A stretch of DNA of 64,000 nucleotides from Takifugu bimaculatus (lineage: Eukaryota; Chordata; Actinopteri; Tetraodontiformes; Tetraodontidae): assembly GCA_004026145.2 (NCBI GenBank), contig CP034980.1:5278780-5342779 (forward strand), given 5' to 3'. Positions 57,901-64,000 of the stretch are shown here, piece after piece. Numbering within the stretch: position 1 is the first letter of the stretch; the number at the start of each line of letters is the position of its first letter. The notes below the pieces were generated by a model. That model made no database searches and was not told where the DNA came from. It saw only the letters and a program-made list of their open reading frames with translations. The translations under genes and the position numbers were made by a program.

Positions 57901-59362
57901 CTTCAACATCTTGGGGATGATTTGTTTAAATGATTCACAGTGCTAGAATGTCCACCCAGAAAGCACTTTTGTAAGAACAAACCCTATCTTTTTTTTTGCT
58001 GTTTTAAGTAAAATCTGTTCTTTTGCTCGACTGCATTGAGATTTGCTGTTTTTCAACCACATGAATAATAAAGTCTCCTAAATACCTGGTTAAACCACAC
58101 ATGCTTTTGTCTTGATTTTCTCTTGTTTCCAATAAATACATCCTCCCCCTCTCTTTTGAGTGCAGGTTCCGTTCAGCCATTATAAAGTAATAAAATGCTT
58201 ACTCTCTCGGGTTTTTGTCACCGTTTGGAATTTGTGGCTGAAAGCACTATGCTGAGTGGAAGATGTCACTAACAATACTTCCTGACATAGAATTAGTCAC
58301 TTAGGAATAGAGCACTGCTGTTGTTCCAATTAGTATTTCCCTGCATGACTTGCTTGCTTCGCTTCTCATCTCCTCTCTCCAACTCTTTACATTTCCATCC
58401 ATCCCCTTTATATTCTTTTTCTTCCCATTCTTCTCTCTGCTTTTAATTGCTAATATTCTTCTCCACTAAACGTTTGGGGTTTTTCAGAGTGAAAACCAAG
58501 CAGGTAAAGCTCTTTCTGACAGAAAGGGAGGCTCCCCTCCTCATTTTTGGTCCTTTTTCCTATTTCTGTCTGTGTTCATCCAATTTTCCCTTTGTCTGGA
58601 TTGTGGGTCCCTGGCCAGCAGGGTTCCTGTGTGCTCCTGGTGTGATCTGCGGGTGTTTAGCTGTTAATCTGTCATACTAATTCTGCGGACAAACACTGCT
58701 GTGATGTATAATTCTCCATTCAGCAGAAGCAAGGACATGATGGCAAAAGGCCAGCCTGGAGAATGAGGAAGCCACCTCTGCATAATTAAAACCAATACCT
58801 CCCTCGGGATAAGCCCGCATGTCCTTTTTTTGCTTCCTATCATTCGACGGATGTTATCTATTGCATCTCCCCCCACGTTATTGTAATTTTTAATTGCATC
58901 CCGATGTAGATGTTGACATCTAAACATCAGTTTATTTTTTTGGGATAATGGCATTTCATTTACATTCAGAATCAACAGAAGTGATTGGTAATATGGGCCC
59001 ATGGTTATTTCATCATTGTACAAGCCTAAACGTGTTATTATTATTTCACATTCCTCTGTGTTGTTTCCCACAATTAAATCATCAAATGAAAGACACAAAT
59101 ATCATTCTGGTGTTGGGTCATAGAACGGGTAATGCAGTAATGACATTCAGTGTTCTCATATGTTAAATGTAAATTTGATGGATTTATTTGAAGGAAACTA
59201 AATCACAGTGGGGGGCTCCAGTCATGCTGCTGACGAATGCAAGCAGAGCTCTCGGTAGGATTTCAGATGCGGGCTTATGACATCTCTGCTAGCAGAACTG
59301 GTTGTTAATGGTGATCTAGCTGTGAAACACTATACCATTTCTCCAGGCTGGAAGACAAGGCT
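57901..59362. other. Unique tract with possible conserved block
   Basis: Within 58680-59170 there are several homeodomain-like words (for example ATAATTAA at 58783-58790) and few repeats, giving enhancer-like texture. A 144-codon minus-strand frame here starts with TTG and is about as long as expected by chance. Confidence 0.3.
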
Positions 59363-59394
59363 GCACACACACATACACACACAGACACACACAC
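59363..59394. repeat. CA microsatellite
   Basis: Imperfect CA array with two single-base changes. Confidence 0.9.
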
Positions 59395-62110
59395 TTTTGT
59401 GTAGCTGAAGTTAAAGTCCATCACTAACTAATTTATGTCAAGTTCTAGGCCCAAAAATCTGGGACCACAAAGCTGGTCAAATCCCCCAGTCCGAGTGCTA
59501 TACTCAATTTTGGTCCTTACATATGCAGAAAAACGAACGGGCAAACACACTGAGCTCTAAATAGTGAAGATGGCGAGACGGGGCTCAAGAAGAGTGAAAC
59601 TGGAAAATAGACAGTTGTCTCTTTCCTCCCTCACAGCCGAGAGTCCCGTAGGCTGCGTGTTAGAACACTTTTCTGTACCTCTTTCCATCAAACTCTCCAC
59701 CTCCTCCATTGCCACTTTCTCTACTTTCTGCTCTTACTGCAGGCGATTAGTTTGATCTCTGATCCCTGTAGTCCTGCCACTTTTCTCCCTTCACCGAAAA
59801 CCAAGCGCTGTTGTTTTCTCAACCTATACACAGATCTGCACTTTTCACATACAAGAACACAACAGTTCATATGACATAAATACACCTGGCTGCTTTGGCA
59901 GTATAACCAGCTTTGAAAATCTCAGTCAATTGTTGGCAAACCATTAATCAGCTTTACTACTTATTCCAATCTGTACATGTACAAGAATGGCTTTTTTCTT
60001 TTGTAGTTACCTTTTCAGAAACATTGTTCTCGTTTTAGAGATCAAATACTGCATCATTTAATTCCATTCTTCCGTATGGACTTTCCAAATGGTCCCCCAG
60101 AGAGTTGTTGTCTTTGAGAACCTCCAAAGGAACATGGCAGGAACATGCTCTTTCTGTTCCCATCACCAAGCCTTTTTGTCTTCCTCATGACAGGGCTTTT
60201 GCAAAGAGATGCCATTAGTGATTTGGTTGAGCCCTTCCATCTCTGATGGGAAAGCATTATGCTGTGAAAACAGCAGTGCGATTCCAGGCTGTACTAAAGT
60301 CCTCAAGGGGGAAAGCAGCAGTTGTTTTGTTTAAGAGCTGCATTCATCGTCAGCTGGCGAAAGCACACAAGGCATATGGCAATTTAATTTAGTTAGCTTG
60401 TAAGAATTATTTCAGTAAACTACAGTTGGATGAAGATAACTAAATTTCCAAGCAATTAAAGAGACTATGGTCAATTCCAGGCACCTGAAAGCCCAGATCC
60501 AGCTGCAGGGAAACAGCTGGGGGAGGATTGAGAGACTGGAAGGAGCAAATCTGAGGATTCAAACAAAATCATGCACAAATCAAAAATTTGAAGGCGGTCC
60601 TTTGGCAAATTTTTGCTCTGATTAAGAACGTAATCTGGGCACTTTCCCCCCAAAATATCTTCAGTTTTAAATCTGCGGCAGCTATTAGCAGTGTACTGAA
60701 AAAGGAAAAAAAAAAAAAGGGAGAAGGAAAGGGCGTTTGCTAAAGCCATGCCATCTTCTAAACAGCAGCCTGGGCGCGCTGCCTTGTTCTGTGGCCAGTA
60801 TTGACAGATGGGAATTCAGGTTAGCCCTGACTTAATCTTCAGGTCAGCCTTTACCAAAATGTTCTTTTTTAGGTGTGTTTGACTTGACTGAGCAAAGCGG
60901 CACGCATTTCACACCTTTCATAACCCTGCAAGGAGCTGGACCAACTTCAGAAGAGAACTCGTTCCCAGGGCACCATCTCAGCATCGAGCATGGATGGATA
61001 CGATTAATACTTAAGAGAGGAAGTGAAACAAATGGTAAATGATGCAGTGATCTGTGTTAATGCTGCATGGGTGCTTAAGAGATAGCAACAGCTATTGTTA
61101 ATAGCAAATAGTGAATAAAAAGACTGTAATAAGGGCATGCATGATTAAATAAAGAGGAAAAGGTCACAGCAGGTTGACGCATCTGTCTCATTAGCCACTT
61201 TATTTGTGTCCCTTCGTTTACCCTTCATTAACCTGCTTGTTTAATCCTATGTCTTTCCTTTACTCCGAGCCTCTTTTTTCATTAGGCCAGCCGCTCTTCC
61301 ATTGCATCCACTGCATGTGTTGTTTCTCAGCATAATGGCTTCCCACAGCGTGCTTGTCTTTCGGAAATGTCACCCCGGCAACTACGCAGTGTACTTCTTT
61401 TGACACGACTGCTATGTGCGGCAGACAGGGCATGGGGATTAATTTACCATGTGTGTATACCTCAGCACCAGACAGGGTTAGGAACTGTGACTGAGGCCCG
61501 TCTGACAGCAGAGACGGAGCCCAACTCACTGGATCCCTCACGCCTCTCAGGCTGCGTTCGACGTCACCAGCACTGGGGAAGAAGTGGGCGGGTTGCGATA
61601 GGAGGAGGTGGAGGAGATTGGAACGTGTCCTCGTGGGAACAGGAGGAACAGGAGGGAGGGATAGAGGAAGCGTGTGTCAGGGTGAAAATAAGTTAAAGGA
61701 GACAAATCCAAGCACAGAAACACAGAAAAGGCTGCTGGGGAATCACTGTAATGCAATAAGGTGCCAAAAGAGGTCATGTGTGTGCTGCAGATTCATTAGT
61801 TCAACTTGGCATTAACATCCTTTAATCATTGACATTTAGAGCAAAAAAGGATCTCAAAGCTCCGTTCAGTAAACCTCAGGTAAAGGCAAAGATAATTAAG
61901 ACTGTCAGATTTGTAGTTTAATTTGATGTGCAGAGAAGAAAGACTACAATTATTGGATGTTAAGTCTTTTTTATTGTAGGCTGTAATTATAAAATTGGTG
62001 AAGCTCTGGTTTATATTAGCACTCCATGCTGCACAGCTGTTTGTATGCTGCTAGTTTTTGATTCTGGTGACCTTTATGTTTACAGAGAAAACTAATTTGG
62101 AGATTGGGCT
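59395..62110. other. Unique non-coding tract
   Basis: No gene or repeat family recognised. An A-run lies at about 60706-60717. A palindromic GCTATT/AATAGC pair (61091-61105) encloses a SOX-like ATTGTT. Confidence 0.4.
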
Positions 62111-62158
62111 GAAAAAAGTTTTTTTTTTTTTAAATAAAATAAAATAACAAAAATAAAT
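62111..62158. repeat. T-run and AAAT-rich stretch
   Basis: About 13 T followed by AAAT/AAAAT units. Confidence 0.8.
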
Positions 62159-62526
62159 GAGTGAATTCAACAGCTACATCCAAATGAAAGCCTGACTATT
62201 CCCTTCAATCATCCATGCAGCACACCTGATTACAGCATTATTCCAAAAGGACTTGTTGCAGCCACGCCCTCTTAATAAAGTAATGTCTGGAGTTGCTTTG
62301 AGAGTCTGATCAGGGTGGGTATGCAATGGGCTGGGCAGTAATGAGCAATTCTTAGATAAATAATAGATTGCTGTCATTCATTTTGCAGAGGAAATTACTA
62401 TAATGGTTCCTGCAGCATGAAAGATTTCCATCTAATGCTCCTGACAAAGACAAAGATAGGGGACATGTGGATGAAAGAAGGTATAAGTGGATGGATCCTC
62501 AATGGCTCTTTCTCTCTTTGTGCATG

Positions 62527-64000
<1,474 letters not shown>

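Noticed and set aside
58664..59098. 144-codon minus-strand frame
   Set aside because: Starts with TTG; with stop codons at about 5% of triplets a few frames this long are expected by chance in 64 kb on six frames.

Overview
The window looks like vertebrate nuclear DNA, most probably from a teleost fish and perhaps a percomorph. The evidence is four-fold. There are many long CA/TG dinucleotide arrays (six of about 50-98 bp). One interspersed repeat (55.93-56.16 kb) has the sequence of a repeat I recognise as abundant in teleost genomes, and a second repeat tail at 36.5 kb looks like the same class. CpG is scarce except in a few short patches. No open reading frame exceeds about 180 codons, and the longest ones simply translate simple repeats. 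There is no operon structure, rRNA, tRNA, CRISPR array, insertion sequence or intact transposon that I can see. It reads as an intergenic region or the inside of one or more very long introns.

Layout. 0-9 kb is mostly unique sequence with small GC-rich or hairpin-forming patches (0.64, 2.62 and 3.06 kb) and a coding-like, possibly spliced minus-strand segment at 7.8-8.4 kb. 9-21 kb holds little but short repeats, a candidate terminal exon at 16.9-17.1 kb (plus strand), and three unique blocks with the texture of conserved non-coding elements (15.7-16.2, 18.6-19.1 and 19.9-20.6 kb). 21.1-23.3 kb contains the best spliced-gene candidate: four minus-strand exons with good splice sites and agreeing phases, encoding about 151 residues that I cannot assign to a family. 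23.6-28.1 kb is rich in microsatellites. 28-36.5 kb is nearly featureless. 36.5-42.1 kb carries a repeat tail, two strong G-quadruplex motifs, two long TG arrays and a pentanucleotide array. 42-55 kb is mainly unique sequence with an enhancer-like block at 44.6-45.1 kb and weak exon candidates at 45.25, 50.77 and 54.56 kb. 55.9-64 kb has the teleost repeat, two long TG arrays and enhancer-like blocks at 57.3-57.9 and 58.7-59.2 kb.

No gene in this window can be named with confidence. All coding calls are hypotheses from splice signals, phase and codon texture only; no homology was recognised. The conserved-element calls are judged by eye from motif content and need cross-species alignment. If the coding candidates fail, the plain reading is a teleost gene desert or long intron with scattered regulatory DNA.
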